From: JAAYFT01 sp041655755
GTDB lineage: Bacteria > Bacillota > Clostridia > Tissierellales > Tissierellaceae
Direction: 5' to 3'
DNA length: 64,000 nt
Assembly (NCBI GenBank): GCA_041655755.1
Contig: JBBAEY010000001.1
Coordinates: 21,273 to 85,272, forward strand
Shown here: positions 26,758 through 35,532 of the stretch, piece after piece
Layout of the letters: each line of letters starts with the position of its first letter
Numbering within the stretch: position 1 is the stretch's first letter
Translations under genes and position numbers: made by a program
The notes under the pieces: model-generated
What the model saw: only the letters and a program-made list of their open reading frames with translations
Database searches by the model: none
What the model was told of the DNA's origin: nothing

Positions 26758-29178
26758 CTAAGGCATTGTCATCTTCTTAATCTTGTCATGGTAGAATGCA
26801 AATAATTCCTCTGCATACTCCTCCTCTAGGGACTCTACATAAATATTTAGGTGGGGGTCTTTTTCATCTGGAATAATAAGGGCCCAGCCCCTATCATCTA
26901 CAATTCTAATGCCCTCTTCCATTTCAACCTTTTCCTCGCCAGCCTCCCCTAGTTTTCTGATGATGGACCCCCTATTGTCCCAGCTACATGGTATTTCCTT
27001 TTTTAGATAATGGTAGCGGGGTATTTCATCGACTAATTCCCTAAGGCTGATGCCCTCTCCTACTATATAGTCTAGTATCATACCCGAGGCTAGGACATTG
27101 TCAAAATTTAGAACATACTGAAAATCTGCCTTGTTTTTTTTCATTTCCCCCAGGAGGCTCCATATATTTGTCTTTGAATATATAATATCCCCTCCATATT
27201 TACTTGCAATCTCCTCTGCTATTCTAGGTAGATTGTAGGGTACAATGGCCTTCTTTAAATTTCCGCTTCTAAAGCCAATTAAGAGGGTAAGTAGAAAATA
27301 CTTGTCGTCATTAATTACATCCTTGCTATCTGCCACAATAAGCCTTTCACCGTCACACCCGTAGATAAAGCCCAAGTCAGCAGCTCCCTCAAATATTATA
27401 TTTTGAAACTCCTCTATCTCCATATTGCCCCTGTAGTCCAATAACTCTACATTGCAATTTATTCGCCTAAAAAGGCTTTCCGCGAGATTTGCCATGCTCC
27501 TTGACGGGGAGCTAATGACAATCTTTGCCGCCCTTTCCCTAATCCTATCCAAGTTTTTCATGCCCCCTATCCCCTCATTCAGGTATAGGAGGGAAAAGTT
27601 ATTTATATCGATGGGTTCTTTAAGTTCATTGGATTTACACCTTTTAAAGTCTTTAATAGCCAGAGAGTTTTCGACCTTCCTCTGTCTATCCTTGTCTAGG
27701 TTGGCTCCATTCCCGTCTAGTAGTTCTATATTGACCTGACCCTCCACCCTGGGATCTCCATAAATGTGTATTCCACCATCTGCCCCGTAGTGCCTGACCC
27801 CAAATCTGCATATTGGCAGGGTGGCCTCTTTGATGTCTATTACCTGTGCACCAGTTGACATCATAGCTGAAATAAGGGAGCCCTTGATGGTCTTTGATGT
27901 GCCTTGGCCGTCAGAGCTTACCACAAAACTGCCCTTCTTGGCCATGACGGTGGAGAAGCTGCTTCCAATCCCCAGGGCTATTTCCGGTCCAAGATCTACA
28001 TTGAATTTTCCAGATATATTCCTGCTTCCGAAAAGCCTCCTGGTCTGCTTTTCCTCCCAGACCAGGTCCTTTCTCAGAACTGACCCCTCCTCCACTATTT
28101 TATAGGGCCATATCTTGACCCCTGGCTTTATGGTCGAATCCTGTAAAATCCTAGAATAGGGTCCTACCACGGCCCCCTCAAATACGCGAACCCTCTCGTC
28201 TAGGTTAGAATTGTTACATATTATGGACCTTCTGATTTCACAGTTTCTAGATATGGTGCTATTGTTCCAAATGATACTTCTCTTAATAGACGTCCCCCCA
28301 CCTATGAGACAATTGTCTCCTATGACCGAGTACTCGCCTATGACAGCTCCATTCCTTATGGTGCAATTGTCGCCAATAAATAGGGGGGCTATAAGCCTGC
28401 AGCCCTCTTCAATTAAACTATTCTTTCCTATCCATATCCCCTCCGATGCTGTGGACATAGGTTGATAATTGCCTTGGCCCTTGAATATATCCTCCTGAAC
28501 CTGTATATAGGTGTTTAAATCGCCTATATCACACCAGTAGCCCTCGGCCACATATCCATACATGGGAATGTCGTCCCTTAGAAGCCTTGGAAACAAATCC
28601 TTGCTAAAATCAAAGTTGTCTCCCCTTTTATAGTAGTTCAAGACCTCCGGTTCCAAGATATATATGCCCGTGTTTATGGTGTCAGAAAAAACCTCCCCCC
28701 AGCTAGGTTTTTCTAAAAACTTCCTTATCCTGCCCTCCTCATCTGTTATTACTAGGCCATACTCCAGGGGAATAGGCTCTCTTTTTAATAGCAGTGTAGC
28801 CTTTGATCCCTTCTCCCTATGGTAGTCAAAGGCCCTTGACAAATCCATGTCTGTAAAACCATCTCCGCTTATGACTACAAAGCTACCATCCAGCATTTCC
28901 TCTGCATTCTTTACGCTGCCTCCTGTCCCCAGGGGCCTATCCTCTGTATAGTATCTTATATCTACGCCAAATCTTTCCCCATTCCCGAAGTATTCAGAAA
29001 TCATTGAGGGCAGATAATGAAGCGTTACACCTATATCCCTGATACCGTGTCTCTTTAGCAGGTCTATGGCGTGTTCCATCACCGGCCTGTTCAATACTGG
29101 TACCATGGGTTTTGGTAAATGACAGGTTAGGGGCCTCAATCTCTTTCCAATGCCGCCTGACATAATTATCCCTTTAAT
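26758..29178 (-). CDS. Nucleotidyltransferase / left-handed beta-helix / phosphohexomutase-like fusion
   Basis: An 806-residue protein if read from the ATT at 29178. The N-terminal sugar-phosphate nucleotidyltransferase has SGGIGKRLRPLT, LPKPMVPVLNRP and SGDGF; hexapeptide repeats at about 250-370 form a beta helix; residues about 390-800 are a phosphohexomutase fold. The mutase catalytic loop (family T-A/G-S-H-N-P) reads GIHIYGDPR and the metal loop (DGDGDR) reads GCDGER, so this half looks dead. The ATT codon follows an AGGAGG site at proper distance and restores the family N-terminus (KGIIMSGG); the ATG at 29163 has only a weak AAAGGG box. It probably makes an NDP-sugar for the downstream glucan synthase; mannose versus glucose is not decidable here. 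Confidence 0.85.
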   Translation of the reverse strand: MKGIIMSGGIGKRLRPLTCHLPKPMVPVLNRPVMEHAIDLLKRHGIRDIGVTLHYLPSMISEYFGNGERFGVDIRYYTEDRPLGTGGSVKNAEEMLDGSFVVISGDGFTDMDLSRAFDYHREKGSKATLLLKREPIPLEYGLVITDEEGRIRKFLEKPSWGEVFSDTINTGIYILEPEVLNYYKRGDNFDFSKDLFPRLLRDDIPMYGYVAEGYWCDIGDLNTYIQVQEDIFKGQGNYQPMSTASEGIWIGKNSLIEEGCRLIAPLFIGDNCTIRNGAVIGEYSVIGDNCLIGGGTSIKRSIIWNNSTISRNCEIRRSIICNNSNLDERVRVFEGAVVGPYSRILQDSTIKPGVKIWPYKIVEEGSVLRKDLVWEEKQTRRLFGSRNISGKFNVDLGPEIALGIGSSFSTVMAKKGSFVVSSDGQGTSKTIKGSLISAMMSTGAQVIDIKEATLPICRFGVRHYGADGGIHIYGDPRVEGQVNIELLDGNGANLDKDRQRKVENSLAIKDFKRCKSNELKEPIDINNFSLLYLNEGIGGMKNLDRIRERAAKIVISSPSRSMANLAESLFRRINCNVELLDYRGNMEIEEFQNIIFEGAADLGFIYGCDGERLIVADSKDVINDDKYFLLTLLIGFRSGNLKKAIVPYNLPRIAEEIASKYGGDIIYSKTNIWSLLGEMKKNKADFQYVLNFDNVLASGMILDYIVGEGISLRELVDEIPRYHYLKKEIPCSWDNRGSIIRKLGEAGEEKVEMEEGIRIVDDRGWALIIPDEKDPHLNIYVESLEEEYAEELFAFYHDKIKKMTMP

Positions 29179-29278
29179 CTAAATCACTCCTCCTATCTCT
29201 TTGCTAACAGTCTTTATTATTTGTATCAGATAGAAAAAAATACATATTTGATACTTTTATATAATATAATTGGGAAAT

Positions 29279-29317
29279 AAAAAATTCTCCCTATATTGCC
29301 AAGCAATTGGGAGAATC
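29279..29317 (-). terminator. Intrinsic terminator of the arsenic operon
   Basis: On the minus strand an ATTCTCCC/GGGAGAAT stem with an inner ATTGC/GCAAT stem (29317 down to 29285) runs into seven T residues (29285-29279). It lies 102 bases after the thioredoxin stop and ahead of the sugar operon. A GTATCA/TGATAC inverted pair lies further on (29224-29253) near the expected sugar-operon promoter. Confidence 0.85.
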
Positions 29318-29418
29318 TCTCAATACATCTTTTCCTTATCTAGTGAATCTATGACACTAGGCCATTTAAGGCCCACAAGGACAGGTCAGGTCTCTTTATC
29401 AAAATTGAATTGACCATC

Positions 29419-29652
29419 CTAAACTTTTAATATCTTCTTTAACTCATTAACAGACAAGACCTTGCCAACTGAAACTAGCTCTTCATCTACAACTAAGGCT
29501 GGAGTCGTCATGACCCCATATCTGACTATTTCTGCTAAACTCTCTACCTTTTCCACCCTTGCATCTATCTTTGATTGATGCAAAAATTTTTCCAAATTCT
29601 TCTCAAGTTTGTCGCACTTGGAACATCCAGTTCCCAATATCTTGATAACCAT
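29419..29652 (-). CDS. Small thioredoxin-fold protein (glutaredoxin-like, CxxC)
   Basis: A 77-residue protein of the TM0996/MTH895 thioredoxin-like group: redox pair CSKC at residues 10-13 in ILGTGCSKCDKL, cis-Pro in VMTTPALVVDEE, ending KVLSVNELKKIL. It is typically encoded beside DUF318 permeases, as here (11 bases after the permease stop). In an arsenic operon it could reduce arsenicals or keep the permease cysteines reduced; that link is inferred. Last gene before the terminator. Confidence 0.88.
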   Translation of the reverse strand: MVIKILGTGCSKCDKLEKNLEKFLHQSKIDARVEKVESLAEIVRYGVMTTPALVVDEELVSVGKVLSVNELKKILKV

Positions 29653-29663
29653 TGACTAACCCC

Positions 29664-30668
29664 CTATATGAATAATGATGAAATAGAATTAAGCCCATAT
29701 CCTACAATTATTATGCCAAGTGCAGCTACCAGTATAAAGGTCCCCAATAGTTTTGGCTTGACTACCTTGCTTAGCATGACCAAGGATGGTATGGACATGG
29801 TGGTCACACCCATCATAAAGGAAATTACCGTACCTATAGCTACATTTTTTGCAACCAGGGCCTCTGCTATGGGAATTGTCCCAAATATATCCGCATATAT
29901 TGGTATGCCAATAAAGGTGGCTATTAAAACAGAAAATGGGTTCCCGCTCCCCAGTGTCCTTTCAATAATAGACTGAGGCAACCAGTTGTGGATTCCCGCC
30001 CCTATGGCAACTCCAATCAGAATATATATCCATACCCTGTTAAATATTTCCTTCACCTGACTTTTTGCGAAATCAATCCTATCCCTATTGGACATTTCTT
30101 CAGCTTCCATCTCCCTGGATTCCACACCCCATACATAGGGCTCCACATCTTCCTTCATATCCAACATTTCAATTATAAGTCCGCCAATCACTGCAATAAT
30201 CACACCTGTAGCTACATATATTATTCCGATTCTCGCCCCAAATGTTGAGACTAATAATAAAAATGCTGCCAAATCAACCATGGGCGAGGCTATTAGGAAG
30301 GAAAATGTTGCCCCCAAGGGCAGGCCTGCAGATACAAACCCTATGAAGATGGGTATGCTAGAGCAGGAGCAAAAGGGGGTCAAGATTCCCAATAGGGCAC
30401 CTAGTATATTGCCCTTTATCCCCCTTATCCCGCCCAAGAGCTTCCTTGTCCTCTCCGGCGGAAAATAAGATTGTATATATGATATAAAAAATATCATCAC
30501 TGTCAGGAGTATAAATATCTTTATTACATCATAGATAAAGAAATGAATACTAGCACCTATTCTCGTGTCCATGGATATTCTAAATGCCTTTACAAGTAAT
30601 AATTCCACTAAATCCCAGAGCCATCTCATCTTTAAAAACTGAGCATTTAACCAGGTAAATATATTCAT
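29664..30668 (-). CDS. DUF318 permease (ArsP/YraQ family)
   Basis: A 334-residue membrane protein with about eight helices and the family motif GILTPFCSCSSIPIFIG (metalloid-binding cysteines) and FLIASPMVDLAAF. ArsP members export trivalent organoarsenicals such as methylarsenite; other DUF318 members have unknown substrates. Its place between a G3E GTPase and a small thioredoxin behind arsR and acr3 supports an arsenic role. The start has GGAGGTAGC upstream. Confidence 0.85.
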   Translation of the reverse strand: MNIFTWLNAQFLKMRWLWDLVELLLVKAFRISMDTRIGASIHFFIYDVIKIFILLTVMIFFISYIQSYFPPERTRKLLGGIRGIKGNILGALLGILTPFCSCSSIPIFIGFVSAGLPLGATFSFLIASPMVDLAAFLLLVSTFGARIGIIYVATGVIIAVIGGLIIEMLDMKEDVEPYVWGVESREMEAEEMSNRDRIDFAKSQVKEIFNRVWIYILIGVAIGAGIHNWLPQSIIERTLGSGNPFSVLIATFIGIPIYADIFGTIPIAEALVAKNVAIGTVISFMMGVTTMSIPSLVMLSKVVKPKLLGTFILVAALGIIIVGYGLNSISSLFI

Positions 30669-30696
30669 TATGCTACCTCCTATGCTTGTTTAGAGC

Positions 30697-31629
30697 TTAT
30701 CTCAATTTCATTTCTTTGCCTACTATCCTTTCCCAGGCACTAAATATTGGCCTTATTATCTGGGCCCCTATCTTAGATATAATTACCAATTCAGATATAT
30801 CTTCACCCTTGTCACTTGGACTATAGTCTATAGTCCTGTTGACGACATCTACTTGATTCCATCCATCCTGGAGTCTAAAGAAACCTTTTATCCTGTAGCT
30901 GTCCTCCTTTATGATATTCAGAAAATCTGTAAGTTTTTCCTTGGCCAGCTCTCCCTCGAAAGTCAGGGTTAGGGTTTTAGGCCTATTTTCCGGGCTATTG
31001 CTGGTATCCTCATAGGCTCCCCAGTCATAAATCATCAGGTCCCTATCCAGAAAATCATAATCAATGACTCCATTGATTGATTCAACAATGTCTGCCCTAT
31101 TATTTATCTCCCTTATTTTTTCCTTTATTTCCTTCAGTTTTTCACTATGGATTAAATCTACCTTTGATATAATCACTAGGTGGCTAAACCTTAATTGTCT
31201 CTCTATGGTTTCCACGTCCCCTATCTGCTCTAGGAAATTGAGGCCATCTACTATACAAATTGCCCCACTATAGTCGTACACGTCTCCTTTTACAACCTCT
31301 ACAGCCTCAAGAAACTCATCTATATTGGAGGGGTCTGCCAGTCCTGAACTCTCAACAAAGACATATTCCATATTCCTATCTGCCATTTCCACCAGTGCAG
31401 ATACAAAGGAGAGTTTTAGACAGGAACAAAATATTGACCCCTTGTTCAACTCTACTAATTCCATCCCTTCCTTCTTAATTATGCTGCCGTCTATTCCCAC
31501 CTTGCCAAATTCATTCATTATTACTGAAATCTTCTTATCTTCCAAATCCTTTAACACATTTGTTAGAAAAGTAGTTTTTCCTGCCCCCAGAAAACCTGTA
31601 AGCAAGTACAATTTTGTCTTAGATAACAT
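30697..31629 (-). CDS. G3E-family (CobW/COG0523) GTPase
   Basis: A 310-residue P-loop GTPase: Walker A GFLGAGKTT, Walker B-like VFVESSGLADP, and the NKxD-like SKVDL. The family metal-binding CxCC is reduced to CSC in SIFCSCLK. The C-terminal CobW domain is present (LTLTFEG, KGFFRLQDG). I start it at the second ATG (31629), 8 bases after GGAGG; the first ATG overlaps that site. G3E proteins are metallochaperones that insert or allocate metals. A role in an arsenic operon is not established; it may handle metalloid or zinc for a partner. Confidence 0.87.
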   Translation of the reverse strand: MLSKTKLYLLTGFLGAGKTTFLTNVLKDLEDKKISVIMNEFGKVGIDGSIIKKEGMELVELNKGSIFCSCLKLSFVSALVEMADRNMEYVFVESSGLADPSNIDEFLEAVEVVKGDVYDYSGAICIVDGLNFLEQIGDVETIERQLRFSHLVIISKVDLIHSEKLKEIKEKIREINNRADIVESINGVIDYDFLDRDLMIYDWGAYEDTSNSPENRPKTLTLTFEGELAKEKLTDFLNIIKEDSYRIKGFFRLQDGWNQVDVVNRTIDYSPSDKGEDISELVIISKIGAQIIRPIFSAWERIVGKEMKLR

Positions 31630-31702
31630 ATATATATCCTCCATTTCAAACTTATTTTATTTAGTAGAAGGCTTAGGCTCTGCTATGGCCCCGCCTTCCA
31701 TA

Positions 31703-32749
31703 CTATTTAAACCACGCTTTAGTATTGTTGGCAATTCTGACAAGGGTCAGCATTACAGGTACCTCAACCAGTACCCCTACTACAGTTGCAAGTGTTGCAC
31801 CTGAATCGAGTCCAAATAATGATATGGCAACAGCCACTGCTAATTCAAAGAAGTTCGATGCCCCTATCATGCCAGCAGGTGCGGCTATATTGTGTGGTAG
31901 TTTCCAGGCCCTTGCCCAAAAATAGGCGAGAAGGAATATGAAAAATGTCTGAATTATCAGCGGTACTCCTATTAATATTATATTTATGGGATTGTCTACA
32001 ATTATTTGACCTTGGAATGAAAATATAATTATTAGGGTCAGTAAAAGCCCTATAATGGTAATATTGCTGAATTTTGGGATAAACTCTTTCTCAAAGTATT
32101 CCCGTCCCTTATTCTTTGTTATAAGTGATCTGGAAATCCATCCAGCAGCCAAGGGTATAACTACAAACAATATTACAGATAAAAACAGGGTTTCCCAAGG
32201 TATAGATATATTACTCATCCCCAGTAAAAGTGCTACTATGGGAACAAAGGCAATCAATATTATCAGGTCATTGGTAGCTACCTGAACAAGGGTATATGCA
32301 GGGTCTCCCTTGGTTAAATGACTCCATACAAATACCATAGCCGTACATGGTGCTGCCCCAAGAAGCACTGCCCCTGCAAGGTATTCCTTGGCTAATTGTG
32401 CAGATATTAGATCCTTAAATACTATATTGAAGAAAAACAGGGCAATTCCATACATTGTAAACGGCTTTATAAGCCAATTAGTAACCCATGTAATTATAAG
32501 CCCCCTTGGCCTCTCGCCTACTTTCCTTATACTGTTAAAGTCGACCTTTAACATCATGGGGTAAATCATTAACCATATCAAAACTGCCACTGGTACCGAT
32601 ACATTTGCATATTCGAAATTCCCTAAAAATTTTGGTATACCGGGTATATAGACACCAATAACTACGCCTATTATCATACATATCCCTACCCATATGGTAA
32701 GATATCTTTCAAAAAAACTAATTCCTGATTTTAATTCCCTGTCCTTCAT
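31703..32749 (-). CDS. acr3: Arsenite efflux transporter ACR3
   Basis: A 348-residue, ten-helix membrane transporter of the ACR3/BASS superfamily. It has the conserved cysteine in GAAPCTAMVFVWSHLTKGDPAYTL-type sequence (helix 4), needed for As(III) transport in known members, and the NFFELAVAVAI motif near the end. It lies 39 bases after arsR with an AGGTGA site before the ATG. It exports arsenite (and possibly antimonite) using the membrane gradient. Confidence 0.93.
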   Translation of the reverse strand: MKDRELKSGISFFERYLTIWVGICMIIGVVIGVYIPGIPKFLGNFEYANVSVPVAVLIWLMIYPMMLKVDFNSIRKVGERPRGLIITWVTNWLIKPFTMYGIALFFFNIVFKDLISAQLAKEYLAGAVLLGAAPCTAMVFVWSHLTKGDPAYTLVQVATNDLIILIAFVPIVALLLGMSNISIPWETLFLSVILFVVIPLAAGWISRSLITKNKGREYFEKEFIPKFSNITIIGLLLTLIIIFSFQGQIIVDNPINIILIGVPLIIQTFFIFLLAYFWARAWKLPHNIAAPAGMIGASNFFELAVAVAISLFGLDSGATLATVVGVLVEVPVMLTLVRIANNTKAWFK

Positions 32750-32788
32750 AACTAAGTCACCTGTCCTTTGTTCAGTATTGAGTATAAT

Positions 32789-33121
32789 CTATAGCTTAGT
32801 CTTTGTATCTTTACCCCTATCTATGATTCTACAGATACAGTCTTCTTTTTCATTAAATGTGTGGGTTAGGAAGCCCAGCATCTCATGAAACTTTTCCATG
32901 TTTAAGGAATAGTAATTGCAAATACCCTCTTTTCTGATCTTGACCATACCCAAGTCAGCCAAAACCTTCATGTGGTGTGAAAGCGTAGGTTGAGTAAACT
33001 CAAAGTGCTCTAAAATATCAAAGGCGCATCTCTCACCACAGGATAGGATATCGATTATTTTTAGCCTGTTTCCATCGGACAGAGCCTTAAACACCCTTGC
33101 CTTTTCATCATAATTTAACAT
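32789..33121 (-). CDS. arsR: ArsR-family arsenic-responsive repressor
   Basis: A 110-residue winged-helix repressor: LSDGNRLKIIDIL, a cysteine in GERCAFDIL, the recognition helix TQPTLSHHMKVL, and a Cys pair near the C-terminus (DCICR). Trivalent arsenic bound to such cysteines releases DNA in known ArsR proteins; here the positions differ from E. coli, so the exact ligand set is open. A GGGAGGG site precedes the ATG. It heads the five-gene operon and has a perfect inverted repeat over its own promoter. Confidence 0.93.
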   Translation of the reverse strand: MLNYDEKARVFKALSDGNRLKIIDILSCGERCAFDILEHFEFTQPTLSHHMKVLADLGMVKIRKEGICNYYSLNMEKFHEMLGFLTHTFNEKEDCICRIIDRGKDTKTKL

Positions 33122-33137
33122 TTTTTTCCCTCCCTAT

Positions 33138-33186
33138 ATAGATAACCGTCTATATATAATATAGACGGTTATCTATGTGTTGTCAA
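33138..33186 (-). promoter_or_regulatory. arsR promoter with overlapping 18-bp-arm operator
   Basis: On the minus strand TTGACA (33186-33181) and TATATT (33163-33158) are exactly 17 bases apart. A perfect inverted repeat, arms 33138-33155 and 33159-33176 (ATAGATAACCGTCTATAT and its complement, 3-base centre), covers the minus-10 and most of the spacer. Bound ArsR would block polymerase directly. Confidence 0.9.
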
Positions 33187-33242
33187 TAGTATTTTTAGGA
33201 TCTTTTCCCTATTGTCCATATAGAATTTTTGAAATGGCCACA

Positions 33243-33296
33243 AAAATACCTTGGCTTGATTAAATTCTTGCTCTTCCAATCAATACAAGGTATTTT
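33243..33296 (-). terminator. Terminator after the foldase gene
   Basis: AAAATACCTTG (33243-33253) pairs with 33286-33296, with a second stem TTGATT/AATCAA inside. On the minus strand the stem ends in a T-rich TATTTTTG. It sits 27 bases after the prsA stop and insulates the ars promoter. Confidence 0.7.
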
Positions 33297-33322
33297 AAAT
33301 CTGTGACTATTCTTTTTTTCTA

Positions 33323-34213
33323 CTAGGGATTCAACAGTCTATTGTCTATTTTATAATCCTCAACAATTTCTGCAAACCAAGTTTCATAGGCATAGGGAAT
33401 CTTTTCTTCCAGTATTAGCTCTTTAATCTTTTCCTTGTTTTCATTCATATCTGCTTCCTTGGCCTCGTTTTTTCCCGTTACCATAATTATATGATATCCG
33501 AATTCAGATTTAACAGGTGTGCTAATCTCCCCAATATCCAAGCTAAAGGAGGCTTCTTCAAACTCCTTGACCATCTGGCCTCTGCCAAAGTAACCCAGGT
33601 CTCCACCATAGTGGGCACTGCCGTCTTTTGAATGTTCCGCTGCCAAATCCTCAAAACTTTCCCCATTGGAAAGTTTGTCGTAGATGGCATTAGCTTCCTC
33701 TTCTTCATCTACCAGAATATGGCTAGCCCTTACTTCCTCTTTCTGGGAAAGGTCATCCTTATAGTATTCAAAATATTCCTCAATCTCATCATCGCTTATG
33801 TCAATTGTCGGCATCAGCAGTTCCTTTATCTTAAGGTTCATATCTATGCTTTTCTTTAAGTCTTCTATGCTATATCCATAGTAATACATGGCCTCATAAA
33901 ATGCATCTTCTCCGCCGGAACTTTCAATCATCTTGTCTATCTCTTCCTCTATTTGCTCATCTTCAATCTGAATCTTTGCCTTTTCAATTTCCTCATTTAT
34001 GATTATCTCATTAATCAAGGATTCTAGGGTCTCTTGTCCCCCTTGTGCCACAAGTACATTGTACAAGTCATCCTTGGTAATCACCTTATCATTTACCTTT
34101 GCCACTATTTCTTCTTCGCTTTTGGTGCAGCCCGACACTGCCAAGGTAATAAGTATAATAGCTCCTAATATTAATCCTAATTTAATCCTTTTTCTACTTA
34201 ATATCTTTATCAT
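33323..34213 (-). CDS. prsA: PrsA-like peptidyl-prolyl isomerase lipoprotein
   Basis: A 296-residue extracytoplasmic foldase. Signal peptide with lipobox LAVSGC (Cys near residue 29), a SurA-like N-terminal helical region (VAKVNDKVITKDDLY), a parvulin domain at about 165-255 (ASHILVDEEEEA, GGDLGYFGRGQMV, GYHIIMV), and a helical tail. PrsA helps exported proteins fold outside the membrane, plausibly including the many secreted products in this window. Ribosome binding site GGAGG. Stands alone with its own terminator. Confidence 0.9.
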   Translation of the reverse strand: MIKILSRKRIKLGLILGAIILITLAVSGCTKSEEEIVAKVNDKVITKDDLYNVLVAQGGQETLESLINEIIINEEIEKAKIQIEDEQIEEEIDKMIESSGGEDAFYEAMYYYGYSIEDLKKSIDMNLKIKELLMPTIDISDDEIEEYFEYYKDDLSQKEEVRASHILVDEEEEANAIYDKLSNGESFEDLAAEHSKDGSAHYGGDLGYFGRGQMVKEFEEASFSLDIGEISTPVKSEFGYHIIMVTGKNEAKEADMNENKEKIKELILEEKIPYAYETWFAEIVEDYKIDNRLLNP

Positions 34214-34336
34214 ATTCAGCCTCCATGTATTTAATTTCGTTTTGTAAACTTAAATGAAAATTGAGCTATGGTAAATTCCTTTCCACATGGGTAGGAACTG
34301 CTAGTATTTCCTATTAAATCTGATAAACCCTATATT

Positions 34337-35164
34337 CTATATGTTTATTTCTAACAATAGGGGAGCATGATCCTGTCTTGGCCCCGAGTCGATCATTTCA
34401 GATTTTATCACCTTGTCTGCTATGGAGTTGCTAACCAACCAGTAGTCAATCCTCCAGCCAGAATTGTTTATCTTGCTGGTCTTGGCTCTCTGGGCCCACC
34501 AACTATATACTCCCTCCACGTCTCCGTGGATCTTCCTGAAGCTATCTGTAAATCCCTTGGCCAAAAGATTTGTAAATCCCTCTCTCTCCTCATCTGTAAA
34601 GCCAGCTGAACCACGATTGCTGTCGGGGTGGGCTAAATCGATCTCCCTATGGGCTACATTAAAGTCTCCTGTTGCTATTACGGGCTTATCTCTGTCCAGT
34701 CCCTCTAAATACTCTGCATATTTTATATCCCAAATCTGGCGTTCCTCTAGACGCCTCAACCCATCTCCGGCATTTGGCGTATATACCTGTGTTAGGTAGT
34801 AGTCCTCAAATTCCAGTGTAATTATTCTCCCCTCTAAATCCATGGTAGTAGGTGCACCGATTTTTGGATAGGTGACTAGGGCCTCCAAATGATCTTTATA
34901 TAGAAACATGGTCCCAGCATAACCCTTGCGTGCTGGCTCTACCGAGCTATTCCAAACGACCTTATAGTCCGGAAACCAATCTTTTAGGATTTCTGCTTGT
35001 TTCTTGCTAGGGCCATTGCTTGACAGCTTGGTCTCTTGTAGTGCGATGACATCTGGATTATGGTCTCTAATCCTGTCTAAAACCTCCCTAGATAGGATTG
35101 CCCTTGCAGAATCAGATGTCAATGCTGCATTTAATGAATCGATATTCCATGATATAAACTTCAA
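34337..35164 (-). CDS. exoA: Exodeoxyribonuclease III (ExoA-type AP endonuclease)
   Basis: A 275-residue Mg-dependent DNA-repair nuclease of the EEP fold. It begins MKFISWNIDSLNA at the TTG at 35164, 7 bases after GGGAGG; the ATG at 35185 overlaps that site. Motifs: LQETKLS (catalytic Glu), TGDFNVAH (Asp/Asn), GWRIDYWL and the closing RQDHAPLLLEI (His). It cleaves DNA at abasic sites and trims 3' ends. Alone on the minus strand. Confidence 0.92.
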   Translation of the reverse strand: MKFISWNIDSLNAALTSDSARAILSREVLDRIRDHNPDVIALQETKLSSNGPSKKQAEILKDWFPDYKVVWNSSVEPARKGYAGTMFLYKDHLEALVTYPKIGAPTTMDLEGRIITLEFEDYYLTQVYTPNAGDGLRRLEERQIWDIKYAEYLEGLDRDKPVIATGDFNVAHREIDLAHPDSNRGSAGFTDEEREGFTNLLAKGFTDSFRKIHGDVEGVYSWWAQRAKTSKINNSGWRIDYWLVSNSIADKVIKSEMIDSGPRQDHAPLLLEINI

Positions 35165-35192
35165 TATAAATCCTCCCTTCTCCATATTGCAT

Positions 35193-35228
35193 AAAATTGA
35201 TAGCTAGATACTGTAGCCTATCAATTTT
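35193..35228. repeat. Inverted repeat upstream of exoA
   Basis: AAAATTGATAG (35193-35203) pairs with 35218-35228 across a 14-base loop, in the divergent gap between exoA and the flippase gene. It sits upstream of both starts, so an operator is more likely than a terminator, although the right arm ends in five T. Confidence 0.45.
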
Positions 35229-35384
35229 TCTGTTTCCTACCAAATGTCTCCACTTGAGAATTTGGATTACCTGTATTGTACCATAAAGGTCGGTCTATTT
35301 TCTATTTTAAAATCAACTTTCCTAAATTTCCTAGCTCATTGGATATAAACATTAGGAGACTAGCTGTTAAGAGAGGGTGAAAAC

Positions 35385-35435
35385 ATGGGTGGCCTACTGT
35401 CCAAGAAATGTCTCCCCTGTAACATAGGTGCATAG
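35385..35435 (+). CDS. Possible 16-residue leader peptide upstream of the flippase
   Basis: ATG at 35385 with GAGAGGGTG just upstream opens a 16-codon frame (MGGLLSKKCLPCNIGA). It contains a CxxC pair. It lies 97 bases before the flippase start. Short frames with a good site arise by chance, so this is tentative. The rest of the gap 35229-35532 shows nothing clear. Confidence 0.2.
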   Translation: MGGLLSKKCLPCNIGA

Positions 35436-35532
35436 GTCTGGGAGAGAATGAAATTATATGAAGGCCTATTTTAGAATTATATCGCCTTTAATTCATATAG
35501 ATTATTATATAGGATGTTTACGAGGTGATATA

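Noticed and set aside
31325..31804. 159-codon plus-strand frame across the G3E and acr3 genes
   Set aside because: Antisense to two well-supported genes and runs over their junction; no family resemblance.
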